A stretch of 64,000 nucleotides of DNA from Billgrantia endophytica (GCF_002879615.1 NZ_PNRF01000020.1:62001-126000), one strand, 5' to 3'. Shown: positions 1 through 7,470, numbered from the stretch's first letter. A program made the numbers and translations. Notes: generated by a model from the letters alone, not told the origin.

Positions 1-1181
1 GAAAAAAACTCCTCTAGGGCCTCTGTGAGAGTTTTTAGCTGTTCGTCGCTTTGAAATACAGCCTTCAGAGACGGAGTGTAAGTGACAGCTTGTATTCTAG
101 TTAGCAATGAAGAGCAATATCCAAGATCGTTATTTGCCGCTCCCCATCTATCATCATTATCCCAGCAACACTCTTCTACAATTTGACGGGCTAGCTTGCT
201 AACATCAAACGGCTGTGAAGGATCATCGACAAGTTTTGAATTATCTCCTGCATTCATAGCCTGCCTATACAAACTCTTAGTTTGCCCAATCTTACGAATC
301 AAACCTTCCGGGAATTTGTCTGGAGCTAGAGAAGCCAGCCGAAGGCTTTTAATCGCTTCCTTCAACTTTGGACCTTGCACCTTACCTGATGGGTCAAACA
401 TTGCAATAAAATCCGACTCAAAAAAATCAGTCGGAGGGATTTTTATTTCTGAAGAATTATAGCTTTTATGTAGTGGGCTCCCAAGATGATAATGTACTAT
501 CGAAGCACTATTTAATGAGCGATATTCACTTGTTGCATCAATTATTATAACCTTAGCGCCTGAAAACTTTTCACATTCCTCTATAACTTTCGCTGTAGTC
601 CAACTCTTCCCGCCACCAGTTGAACCAAGAATCGCACAATGTCTACCAAAAAGTTTCTCAGGAGTAACATAGATACTACTTCCTTCCCCTCCGGCAGCCT
701 TACCCAAATTAATAGTGACATTAGCCGTTGTCACGGAATCAACACCATCATTCATCAACTGTGGCAATGCTGACAACAGTTCAGTAGGGGCAGAGAATAC
801 GCGGTCACCTAGTCGCGGGTATGCAGATATTCCAGCTTGAATTCTGAGGTTTTCTATATTTATAGAACCCAGCAACTTTACATACCCAATAGCATCAAGC
901 TGGCTTGAACCTTGATAATCTTGAGAGAGTTCCGTTCTATCTCGATCTGGCAATCGAACCTCTGTAACCCGACCAAGAACTATTGCCTGCTGCCCCTCGA
1001 TGAGAACTAACTCTCCCACTTCACCCCTGCCATATCTCGCCCCTTTTATATAACTACCGCTTACATCACCGGCATGTGCAAGGTTGATTTTTACCAATTG
1101 AGCCGTAACGGTCGATACGACACCAACTTTTAGCTCATTATGCAATATGCCAGAGCCCGTAAAAAGAGCATCCAATTCCAT
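1..1181 (-). CDS. herA: HerA-type DUF87 ATPase of a SIR2-HerA defence pair, cut at the window edge
   Basis: The reading frame starts at an ATG at 1181-1179, one base after the TAA of the SIR2 gene, and stays open to the window edge (393 codons; the C-terminus is missing). The first ~150 residues look like the beta-barrel (HAS-barrel) domain of HerA helicases. A Walker A motif, GSTGGGKS, is at residues 186-193, followed by a strand reading AKVIIIDATSEY, which fits the DUF87/HerA ATPase fold. HerA proteins form hexameric ATP-driven DNA motors. Next to a SIR2 protein they form a known anti-phage NADase complex (SIR2-HerA, also called Nezha). The one-base spacing implies a two-gene operon and translational coupling. 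Base composition is clearly more AT-rich than the core genes, which points to horizontal acquisition. Family assignment is strong; the defence role is inferred from the pairing. Confidence 0.85.
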   Translation of the reverse strand, partial: MELDALFTGSGILHNELKVGVVSTVTAQLVKINLAHAGDVSGSYIKGARYGRGEVGELVLIEGQQAIVLGRVTEVRLPDRDRTELSQDYQGSSQLDAIGYVKLLGSINIENLRIQAGISAYPRLGDRVFSAPTELLSALPQLMNDGVDSVTTANVTINLGKAAGGEGSSIYVTPEKLFGRHCAILGSTGGGKSWTTAKVIEECEKFSGAKVIIIDATSEYRSLNSASIVHYHLGSPLHKSYNSSEIKIPPTDFFESDFIAMFDPSGKVQGPKLKEAIKSLRLASLAPDKFPEGLIRKIGQTKSLYRQAMNAGDNSKLVDDPSQPFDVSKLARQIVEECCWDNDDRWGAANNDLGYCSSLLTRIQAVTYTPSLKAVFQSDEQLKTLTEALEEFF

Positions 1182-1182
1182 A

Positions 1183-2460
1183 TTATTTTCCCGCCTTTTT
1201 TATTGCTTTTGCTAATTGCTCAGCAGGGCTCAGCGCTCTAAGATTTGGAATATACTTAACAAAATCGCTGAACGAAGAGTTAACAAAGTGAATATCATAT
1301 CCACTAGACGACAACTCGGATAGCTCTACCCAGTATTGGCTGGAGCCATTTTTTCCTAAATTATCTATATGATTTTTAGCCTTATAATCAGCAACGATGA
1401 GCTTCAAGCTTGGGTTTGATTTAATAGCGGACACGATAGGCTCGGACAGATGATCATCGTTAAACCCAAAGCCGGACATCAATAGACAGTTATTGGGTGT
1501 GCGCAATGTCTCGAAGAATCGAGAGAGCAACTCAAGGTGAGGCTGAATAAATGCTTGCTGGTATTTCCCCTTTGCCGGATATATAAGTGCCGCGCTCTCA
1601 GGAGACGGAAGAGAACACTCGAATATATCATTGCCAGACCGCTCCCAGCTTACCGATCCATGAAGTTTGAACAGTTGCAAGACGCCTTCCACAAATTCAT
1701 GATTATCGTTTTCTCTACGAACCACGTCATAGTTAAAATAACGACCGTCAAATCGACGATGTCTGGTATAAGAAAAGCCATCAACTATCATCATCCCCAA
1801 ATCAGACCCAGCCGTCTCAAAACACATGTCATAGTTTGTTGTAAATACTTTTAGACGAGGATCACGAACCCTGCGGCGAGCCAATTTTTGCAGCAAACCA
1901 CTGTAAGAAGAAATATCACTACCTTGCTGACCGATAAATGCAGAACAAGATTCTAGTATTATCCCTTTAACTTTTATCAAAAAATCTCTGACCTCTTCAT
2001 CTTCTCTGAATAGTAAAAAGGCATCGCACTGAGAAAGAAAATGCTCGATATTAGGATTTTTTCTTTCAGAGTAATTGACTTTATCACATATGACAGAAGC
2101 AAGTTCCGTCAATTGTCCATATTCCGGCTCATCTTTGTGAGCGCTGGGTTTGACCCACATGGATCTACACCACAAATCCCACATGCTAGGGCCAGCCACT
2201 TCTCCCAAAGAAGTACCACTGCCCGCAAAAAAGGCTAGATTTGGTAGTTGCAATGCAGAAGAGAGCATATCATTTAGGGACTGCTTGCTCTCAGCCAACC
2301 ATTTCTTCTGTTCAGAGTTAAGCGGAGCTTCCGGATCTAACTCCTGATGTTCACCATAAAGAATATTAAATGAGGATTCATCTAATGGAGCCCATTTGGT
2401 AGCGCCCGGTTTCAAGTAGGCTAAAACTCCTTCCACGCCGTCAGCATCTTTATCAGCCAT
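1183..2460 (-). CDS. SIR2-domain NAD-hydrolysing defence protein
   Basis: This 425-residue protein has the motifs of the SIR2-like (SIR2_2) fold: a glycine-rich NAD-binding loop FAGSGTSLG at about residues 78-86, TTNYD at 207-211, KLHGS with the likely catalytic histidine H267, and a late SGFGFNDDHL stretch near 335. SIR2 proteins of this size encoded directly before HerA deplete cellular NAD during phage infection, killing or stalling the infected cell. The ATG has a GAGGGAGGGG ribosome-binding sequence just upstream. The gene is AT-rich and the first of a two-gene operon with herA. It has no signal peptide or membrane segment and should be cytoplasmic. That the NADase is activated by infection here is inference from characterised relatives. 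Confidence 0.87.
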   Translation of the reverse strand: MADKDADGVEGVLAYLKPGATKWAPLDESSFNILYGEHQELDPEAPLNSEQKKWLAESKQSLNDMLSSALQLPNLAFFAGSGTSLGEVAGPSMWDLWCRSMWVKPSAHKDEPEYGQLTELASVICDKVNYSERKNPNIEHFLSQCDAFLLFREDEEVRDFLIKVKGIILESCSAFIGQQGSDISSYSGLLQKLARRRVRDPRLKVFTTNYDMCFETAGSDLGMMIVDGFSYTRHRRFDGRYFNYDVVRRENDNHEFVEGVLQLFKLHGSVSWERSGNDIFECSLPSPESAALIYPAKGKYQQAFIQPHLELLSRFFETLRTPNNCLLMSGFGFNDDHLSEPIVSAIKSNPSLKLIVADYKAKNHIDNLGKNGSSQYWVELSELSSSGYDIHFVNSSFSDFVKYIPNLRALSPAEQLAKAIKKAGK

Positions 2461-2801
2461 ACCCCTCCCTCAACAACAAGAAATTAGATGGAATGTTATA
2501 GCATTTTTTCGAGCGGCCCGTTTAATGATCATGCCCGCTCTGGGTCGAGAGCCGTCTATCAGGCCACACAGCGAAGCCCAACTGTTGGACGTTAAAATAC
2601 GGGGTCATTGACGACATCCAGCCATATGGCGACCTGCCAAACAAGTAGTATTGAAGCAGGCCAACGAAGGCCGTGCGGGACGCGCAGATCTGTGACATGA
2701 CTCCCCGTACCTAATTCTCATTTTTCTTCCCGCTGCTCTAGGGCGCGGTGTGGTCGAGATCCAGCTTGCCACGAGTTGAGGGCGACTTCCAGTAGAGAGG
2801 T
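2461..2801. other. Upstream region of the SIR2 operon, no recognised gene
   Basis: About 340 bases separate the SIR2 start from the next coding trace. The part next to the SIR2 gene is AT-rich and must hold its promoter, but no clear -35/-10 pair stands out. The rest returns to a GC-richer composition. A minus-strand frame stays open across about 2523-2700, but it has no convincing start and I recognise no family in it. It may be a decayed gene at the edge of the defence cargo. Confidence 0.4.
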
Positions 2802-3023
2802 ATGACGACTGCTGTCTCCCAGGGGATTGCTACGGGTTCACCGACATCAGCACAACTCGTTCGACTCCCAACAGCCAAGCCCGAGATTCGCACGGGTTGG
2901 CTAGCCGAAACTTACGCCAGCACAAGCCTGCCGGTCTGGGTACTGCGCAGTGCCGCTGGTTATTACATCGGCACGTTTGATCACGATGGCGCTGTCCCGC
3001 GAGATGGCCATGTGCTCTTATAG
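2802..3023 (+). pseudogene. Remnant of a small island protein (WVLRSAAGYYIGT motif)
   Basis: A 73-residue frame whose second half contains LPVWVLRSAAGYYIGTFDHD. I recall this pattern from small hypothetical proteins of mobile elements, where the motif is normally followed by a longer C-terminal stretch; here the frame stops 13 residues later. The first half overlaps, in another frame, a sequence also found in diverged form at about 4900-4970 (QHN-S/T-FD peptide). The segment therefore looks like two decayed island genes run together rather than one intact gene. No function is proposed. Confidence 0.3.
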
Positions 3024-3141
3024 CCATTTTATGCAAAAAATTATTCAACCTGTACTTTAATGCAGGGCAACAAACGTAAAAAAATACTAAAGTAAAACTC
3101 CTATTTAGAATAACACACCATGAAATCAAAGGGGAAACCCA

Positions 3142-3768
3142 ATGAGCACGAATATAAGGAAAGTTGCTATCATGAAGAAAAATTATCTAGGTCTCATCGT
3201 GGGGTTCATGGTGCTGATTTTTGGCGCCAGCGCGCTCGCTCAGGACGGTGATGAGGAACAGGAGGGGCGGCCAGTCGTTCCGGCTATAGTAGCAATTGAG
3301 GAGCTGGAATCCGAAGGCGTACAAGCGGAATTCGATGCAGTGGCAGATACGGATGAATCCGCTCCACGACAGCCAGCATCGCCGCTGACCGAAATGTGGG
3401 TCTTCGCTGTGTACTCCTCAGATTGCGGAGACTGGGAAATCTTTCCCTCGCCAGGCACGTTGTCAACGAGCTGCGGCCACGGCGGGGCAAGCCTTCGGGC
3501 AGCAGTACTGGAGGTAGGTTACGGCAGCAATCCCATTGCCTGGTACCAAGGCGGCCAATTGCCTTCTTCCGCTAACTATGAGACTGAGCTGTGGTGTGAT
3601 CAAGGCGGCGGTGTTCTCGCCCCTTGCTCTCCAGGCCAAACCGTTGCTGCCTTCTTGCGGTATTACAATCTTGACGGCAGCTCTGTTTCTGGCATTTTCG
3701 CTTATCAAAACACCTCCACCAACTCGCCGTGGAACACCCTCAGCACGAGCATAAACATTTTGCCGTGA
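3142..3768 (+). CDS. Secreted hypothetical protein with four cysteines
   Basis: The product (208 residues from 3142, or 198 from the internal ATG at 3172) begins with a clear signal peptide: a basic start (MKKN), a hydrophobic core and an ASALAQ cleavage site. The mature part opens with a low-complexity acidic stretch of about 50 residues. A compact domain with four cysteines (SSDC, STSC, ELWC, APCS) follows, which could form two disulfides after export. AAAGGGG lies at a good distance before the 3142 ATG; AAGGAAAG precedes the 3172 ATG, so the start is open. I do not recognise the family. It stands alone between the SIR2-HerA operon and an insertion-sequence remnant whose left end begins right after its stop codon, so its own terminator may have been replaced. 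Confidence 0.7.
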   Translation: MSTNIRKVAIMKKNYLGLIVGFMVLIFGASALAQDGDEEQEGRPVVPAIVAIEELESEGVQAEFDAVADTDESAPRQPASPLTEMWVFAVYSSDCGDWEIFPSPGTLSTSCGHGGASLRAAVLEVGYGSNPIAWYQGGQLPSSANYETELWCDQGGGVLAPCSPGQTVAAFLRYYNLDGSSVSGIFAYQNTSTNSPWNTLSTSINILP

Positions 3769-3802
3769 AGGGCCGTGTCAAAACACCGCCCGCTTTGGCA
3801 CA

Positions 3803-3838
3803 CTGCCCATCAGGTTTTCCCTGATGGGCAGTTTTCAT
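3803..3838 (+). terminator. Hairpin at the left end of the IS remnant, possible terminator
   Basis: CTGCCCATCAGG at 3803-3814 pairs perfectly with 3820-3831 around a five-base loop and is followed by TTTTCATC. It lies just inside the left end of the IS remnant and is probably part of that element. By position it could also end transcription of the secreted-protein gene. Confidence 0.55.
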
Positions 3839-3864
3839 CATGGCATGCTACCACTGGCGACTCC

Positions 3865-4077
3865 CTCGAGCAGCTTGACCTGCTGTCGCCTTTCCTAGAT
3901 GAGCCGATTTCCGAGGGTCACCTCGTCCGTGTCATGGATCTCTAACTCAAGTCCCTCGACCTCGAAAAAGCTCGAGGAAAACTGAGCCTAACGGTGCTGG
4001 CGTACAACCTGAAGCGGCCGATGCTGCATGTTGGCGCCAACGTATTGATGCAGCGGCTGACGATGGCACTGGCCTGA
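3865..4077 (+). pseudogene. Transposase remnant (N- and C-terminal ends joined)
   Basis: One frame reads EQLDLLSPFLDEPISEGHL, the typical opening of IS1182-type transposases, and runs into an in-frame TAA near 3943. It then continues in the same frame to GKLSLTVLAYNLKRPM and a TGA at 4075-4077, the typical C-terminus of the same family. The several hundred residues of the catalytic core are missing. The gene has lost its middle by deletion and carries a nonsense codon, so it is inactive. Confidence 0.65.
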
Positions 4078-4192
4078 GGCCAACCCACCTATCGGTACAG
4101 CATTCGTTGCCGCTCAACGAAGTCGCCCCGCATGGCGGGGCAATTGGAGAGGCCGCTGGCTGTTTTTACACAGCCTGGAGACCGCCCTCTCA

Positions 4193-4675
4193 TCATATGC
4201 GAGCATCGAAGCGCGTTATCTGATCTTGGGAACGCTCCATCAAGTCCAACGCATCCTGAATCTTGCTAGCGGCGTGCGCGTCGCCACGTTGCTGATAAAA
4301 GTCCCTGTTGCCCTGCAACAACTCGAAGAAGTTAAGGCGTTCAGTTGAGAGTCCGTCACCGCCGCCGCTAATGGCGCGACCGTGCTGATCAATCCGCACT
4401 TCGGCAACCCAGCCCAGGAACGGTTGCGATTCATCGACAGTCATTTGCCCACTGCGAAGCTGGTCACCCATCCACTCGCGCAGCTCTTGGCGGGTCATAT
4501 CCGTGAAATCGGCCTGCTCGATCTTAGCTGACCCCGCCTGGGTTGCAGTGCGCTCACTGCGCTCGGTTTTCTCGGCTAACAGCGCTTCAAACGACGCCTT
4601 GGCGTCCATGCGGGTCGCGTTTGCGTTCGCGTGCTGGCTGGCGAACGGATAGCCTGACCCTCCGTCGATTTTCAT
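4193..4675 (-). CDS. Hypothetical protein, mostly helical, soluble
   Basis: The 160-residue product starts at an ATG at 4675 with an excellent GAGGAGG ribosome-binding site; the same frame is open further upstream to 4852 but without support. The sequence is hydrophilic and predicted mostly helical, with a central MTRQELREWMGDQLRSGQMT segment and an FLGWVAEV motif, and with no signal peptide, membrane segment or metal-binding motif. Similar short proteins occur as hypothetical genes in pseudomonads and halomonads, but I know of no function. Its 3' end lies within about 15 bases of the IS1182 remnant. It belongs to the island cargo or to a decayed neighbourhood of it. Confidence 0.6.
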   Translation of the reverse strand: MKIDGGSGYPFASQHANANATRMDAKASFEALLAEKTERSERTATQAGSAKIEQADFTDMTRQELREWMGDQLRSGQMTVDESQPFLGWVAEVRIDQHGRAISGGGDGLSTERLNFFELLQGNRDFYQQRGDAHAASKIQDALDLMERSQDQITRFDARI

Positions 4676-4823
4676 CAGTGCCTCCTCGTACATTTCAAAC
4701 ATCTGATCCCATACTGGGCAAGACTTGTACCAAGCTTTTGATGGCATCGGACAGTTTGGCCCACGTGGCCCGTAAACCAGCCAACGAGCAGCCGGCGGAT
4801 CAGGCTCTATTTCGGAGCATTGA

Positions 4824-5042
4824 GTCCGACACTCATCCTGGCACCGGGGCACCGTCCAACATCACCCATGCTGGATCACATATACATCTCAGCTCAATGT
4901 CGATTGCTACGATAGCCAGACCCGGTTCGCCGCCAACCAGCACAACACGTTCGACGCCGACGGGAAGCCCAGTCGCTTGTTTCTTCCACGAGTGAAAATA
5001 GGGGAGATCGTGCGTACCGTTTTCCGATGGCCGATCGGCTAG
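4824..5042 (+). pseudogene. Decayed island gene fragment (NQHNTFDADGKPSRLFLPR peptide)
   Basis: A frame open from just after a TGA at 4821-4823 to the TAG at 5040-5042 contains a protein-like segment, TSQLNVDCYDSQTRFAANQ followed by HNTFDADGKPSRLF, but has no plausible start codon or ribosome-binding site. A diverged copy of the same stretch (QHNSFDSQQPS) is readable at about 2835-2900 in front of another fragment. It is best seen as the C-terminal remnant of an island gene of unknown function. Confidence 0.35.
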
Positions 5043-5177
5043 GCTGGTGCCATGCTGCCACCATGTTCCGCCGACTGAGTGTCGGCAACATACCCAGGTA
5101 GCCACAATCCTTGAGGCTACGGCGCGGTTGCGACTGCGTTGATCGATCCAGTTCGCGAAGCATCCCCCGCGCGAACG

Positions 5178-5262
5178 CTCATCAGCGTGCTGATGAGGGA
5201 TGCACCATAGTTCCCACTGGGTCATCCGACCCAATCGGCCCATGCGGAGGCTCCCCCTCCGC
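5178..5262 (+). promoter_or_regulatory. Structured leader with three hairpins upstream of the ICE replication gene
   Basis: Three compact inverted repeats follow one another. CTCATCAGC at 5178-5186 pairs perfectly with 5189-5197 (two-base loop). TGGGT at 5218-5222 pairs with ACCCA at 5229-5233. TGCGGAGG at 5243-5250 pairs with CCTCCGCA at 5256-5263. A second CCTCCG at 5275-5280 could compete for the last left arm, giving an alternative fold. The DUF3577 gene starts at 5311. The cluster could be a structured 5' untranslated region or part of a replication or single-strand initiation site of the element. The structure is seen; the role is inference. Confidence 0.5.
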
Positions 5263-5310
5263 AGGACGGGTGTGCCTCCGCTTTCCGCTTCTCAAGTCTG
5301 GAGACTCATC

Positions 5311-5853
5311 ATGGCTACCTCATACCCTGATACATCGTTTTTCGACCTGCATACCACGGGTCTGGGCTATCTCAATCGCATCCGCGAGGTCAAGCCCAGG
5401 AAAGGTGAAGCGTTCCTCGCCTGTGATATCGCCGCACTCAATGGTCCCAGTGATGCACCTGAGTATCGCCGCTTCGATGTGAAGGTTGCAGGGAGCGAGG
5501 CGCAACACTTGGTCCGCCGCTGCGAAGAAGCCGTCAACGCTGAACGTAAAGTGCTGATCGGATTCCGCCTCGGCGACATGTGGACCGACATCTTCACCTA
5601 TTCCAAGGGAAAGCGTGCCGGCGAATTGGGCGTCAGCCTAAAGGCCCGCTTGCTCTTCGTGAGCTGGATCAAGGTCGATGGCAAGCTAGTGTACAAAGCC
5701 GCGCCCAATTTGCCCCGTCCTTCCGAGCGTGAAGAGACATCCCCTGTCACGCCCAATACGGCAGCCACCCAGGACTCACCGGCTACCGACGGCGGTGCCT
5801 CTGAAGGCGAAGCCGTCGACGGGCAAGCGCCAGCCCTGGCGGAATCGTCCTGA
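5311..5853 (+). CDS. DUF3577 family ICE replication-type protein (STY4534 family)
   Basis: The 180-residue product opens FFDLHTTGLGYLNRIREVKP and continues with FLACDIAALNGPSD, GSEAQHLVRRCEEAVNAE, LIGFRLGDMW and SLKARLLFVSWIKVDG. This is the conserved core (about residues 8-130) of the DUF3577/STY4534 proteins carried by integrative conjugative elements of the SPI-7/PAGI-2/clc type. The family is annotated as ICE replication protein, but its biochemistry is poorly known; the fold resembles single-strand DNA-binding proteins. The last ~50 residues are acidic and low in complexity (S/T/E/A-rich). The start at 5311 has GGAG nine bases upstream and matches the family; the frame is open further upstream only by chance. 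A DUF932 gene follows 200 bases downstream, another standard companion in such elements. Confidence 0.85.
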   Translation: MATSYPDTSFFDLHTTGLGYLNRIREVKPRKGEAFLACDIAALNGPSDAPEYRRFDVKVAGSEAQHLVRRCEEAVNAERKVLIGFRLGDMWTDIFTYSKGKRAGELGVSLKARLLFVSWIKVDGKLVYKAAPNLPRPSEREETSPVTPNTAATQDSPATDGGASEGEAVDGQAPALAESS

Positions 5854-6055
5854 CCTACAAGGCCCCAGAGCCTTGTCACTCATCTCACGCATCCATACTG
5901 CCGGCACCTCGGTGCTGACAGCATGTGATCGCCCTTATTTCAACCTCTGAAGCCTACCAGCCCAGCATCATGGGCCCTTTTTAATCCTATGCAACCGGCT
6001 ACTCCGGGTGTTCCGTCTCGGTGTGCCGCTTGCAGCAATCGTCTAGGAGACAACC

Positions 6056-6883
6056 ATGAAACTCTCTTCTCGTTTTGCATCTCAGTCCCCGATACTACGT
6101 GCGAACCTTCCCTTGTCGGATGATCAAATCCGTGCCGTGGCCCCGTCCATTTTCGCGGAAGCCCCGCACGAAAGTCGGTCCGAGCGGTACAGCTATATTC
6201 CCACGGCCACCGTGCTGGCTAATCTTCGTAAGGAAGGGTTCCAGCCCTTCATGGTGTGCCAGACCCGCGTGCGCAAGGACGACCGTCGCGACTACACCAA
6301 GCATCTGCTCCGCCTTCGCCACGCCAGCCAGATCAGTGGCAACGAAGCCAACGAGATCATCCTGCTAAACTCCCATGACGGAACAAGCAGCTACCAGATG
6401 TTGGCCGGCATGTTCCGATTCGTCTGCCACAATGGCCTGGTCTGCGGCGATACGCTCGCCGATGTCCGCGTCCCCCACAAGGGTGACGTGACTGGCCAGG
6501 TCATCGAAGGCGCTTACGAAGTCCTGCAGGGTTTCGAGCAGATGCAGGAAGCGCGCGATTCCATGCGTGCGATCATGCTGAAGGCCGGAGAAGAGAATGT
6601 TTTCGCTCACTCCGCACTGGCGCTCAAGTATGACGATCCCAGCAAGCCCGCGCCTGTCACTGAGAGTCAGTTGCTCATGCCCAGGCGCTTCGATGACCGC
6701 AAGACCGATCTGTGGTCGACCTTCAATCGGGTGCAGGAAAACCTCGTCAAGGGAGGGCTGTCCGGACGCACCGCCAATGGCCGGCCTCAGCGTACCCGCC
6801 CTGTACAGGGTATCGATCAGAACCTGCGCCTAAACCGCGCCCTCTGGATGCTCGCCGAAGGCATGCGCCAACTGAAAGCCTAA
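6056..6883 (+). CDS. DUF932 domain protein of an integrative or plasmid element
   Basis: The 275-residue product matches the DUF932 pattern: SERYSYIPTATVLANLRKEG near residues 42-61, FMVCQTRVRK, a KHLLRLRH stretch, a glycine-rich FRFVCHNGLVCGD segment near 120-132, and a helical C-terminal half. DUF932 proteins are common on plasmids and ICEs and are thought to be phage-recombinase-like, but their activity is not established. ATG at 6056 follows AGGAG with suitable spacing. It lies downstream of the DUF3577 gene in the same direction with its own leader, and is followed by a strong hairpin at 6891. Confidence 0.8.
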   Translation: MKLSSRFASQSPILRANLPLSDDQIRAVAPSIFAEAPHESRSERYSYIPTATVLANLRKEGFQPFMVCQTRVRKDDRRDYTKHLLRLRHASQISGNEANEIILLNSHDGTSSYQMLAGMFRFVCHNGLVCGDTLADVRVPHKGDVTGQVIEGAYEVLQGFEQMQEARDSMRAIMLKAGEENVFAHSALALKYDDPSKPAPVTESQLLMPRRFDDRKTDLWSTFNRVQENLVKGGLSGRTANGRPQRTRPVQGIDQNLRLNRALWMLAEGMRQLKA

Positions 6884-6890
6884 GCCACAC

Positions 6891-6928
6891 ACGGACCTCG
6901 CCCACCTCGGGCAGGTCCGTTCTTCTAT
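6891..6928 (+). terminator. Rho-independent terminator after the DUF932 gene
   Basis: ACGGACC at 6891-6897 pairs with GGTCCGT at 6914-6920, with inner GCCC/GGGC pairing, and is followed by the T-rich TCTTCTATTT. It begins seven bases after the DUF932 stop codon. Confidence 0.7.
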
Positions 6929-6959
6929 TTACCCGCCGCGCCTTGATGCACGAGAACGC

Positions 6960-7290
6960 CATCTTCCTGCTCGACGAACCGCTCCTTCTTTGCGTGGCTG
7001 GGTGATTCCCGGCAGCAGATCCAAGCCGTTGCCACGGATATGAACTCGGCCTTCGATCGCGAAGTGAAGGCCCAACAATCCATATCTTTCTATTTTCCGG
7101 CGCGAAAATCACCCGCGAGAGCCGTGATGCCACCTGGACCGGCCATGGCACGTCACCGGACATGATGATGGCGCTGGATGATGGCGCTGATGGCAGCTAC
7201 GGGCAGGAACTCGCCACCGCATGGCTGTCGGTAGCTGAGAACGGCTTGCAGTGGATGCCTGAAATTGCCTGCCACAGACTGCCGGGTTAA
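6960..7290 (+). pseudogene. Transposase-like fragment followed by a second gene fragment
   Basis: From about 6975 to 7075 one frame reads RSFFAWLGDSRQQIQAVATD followed by MNSAFDREV, which resembles the segment around the second catalytic Asp of ISL3-type transposases, but nothing comes before or after it. A second fragment in another frame runs to the TAA at 7288-7290 (core peptide ITRESRDATWTGHGTS and then ALDDGADGSYGQELATAWLS). It looks like the C-terminus of an unrecognised protein. Both are debris at the island border. Confidence 0.35.
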
Positions 7291-7363
7291 ACTAGTCCAT
7301 GATTCTGTCCATTCGCATATCACGGACCAGAAGAATTCATTTATAGTCAATAAGTTATGGGTC

Positions 7364-7389
7364 GGATTCGATTCCCTTCACCCGCTCCA
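7364..7389 (+). other. tRNA-Gly 3'-end copy: probable attachment site (att) of the island
   Basis: GGATTCGATTCCCTTCACCC followed by GCTCCA reproduces the T-arm and acceptor 3' strand of a bacterial tRNA-Gly (CCC-type), including the discriminator base but without CCA duplication. No 5' half of a tRNA lies upstream: the sequence before it is AT-rich and cannot form the anticodon and D arms. A lone 3' end is what tyrosine-recombinase elements that insert in tRNA genes leave at their distal end. ICEs of the clc/PAGI type, which carry DUF3577 genes, are known to use tRNA-Gly. Everything to the right is core-like. The integrase and the intact tRNA gene would be on the other side, outside the window. 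Confidence 0.7.
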
Positions 7390-7470
7390 TTTCGCTGCAG
7401 GCTTCCATCCGCGTTGGTGGTACCTCTCGCCCTCCTGCATCGAGCCCTGGCTCCCCGACGTGGCTTCCGC

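Larger units (their letters stand above)
3769..4179 (+). mobile_element. IS1182-type insertion sequence, internally deleted remnant
   Basis: Imperfect terminal inverted repeats can be read: the left end at about 3769-3790 (GGGCCGTGTCAAAACACC) and the right end at about 4157-4179, whose complement reads AGGCTGTGTAAAAACAGCC. Between them lie the beginning and end of a transposase fused by an internal deletion. At about 410 bp the element is far shorter than a full IS1182-type element and cannot move on its own. The left end directly follows the stop of the secreted-protein gene. The family call rests on the peptide patterns of the two transposase ends. Confidence 0.6.

Noticed and set aside
4833..5243. 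136-residue minus-strand ORF across the ICE leader
   Set aside because: It runs through the hairpin leader and has no start signal; the plus strand of the same place carries a better peptide trace (4824-5042).
7364..7389. A complete tRNA-Gly gene
   Set aside because: Only the T-arm and acceptor 3' strand are present; no D arm, anticodon arm or 5' acceptor strand can be formed from the upstream sequence, so it is reported as an attachment-site copy.
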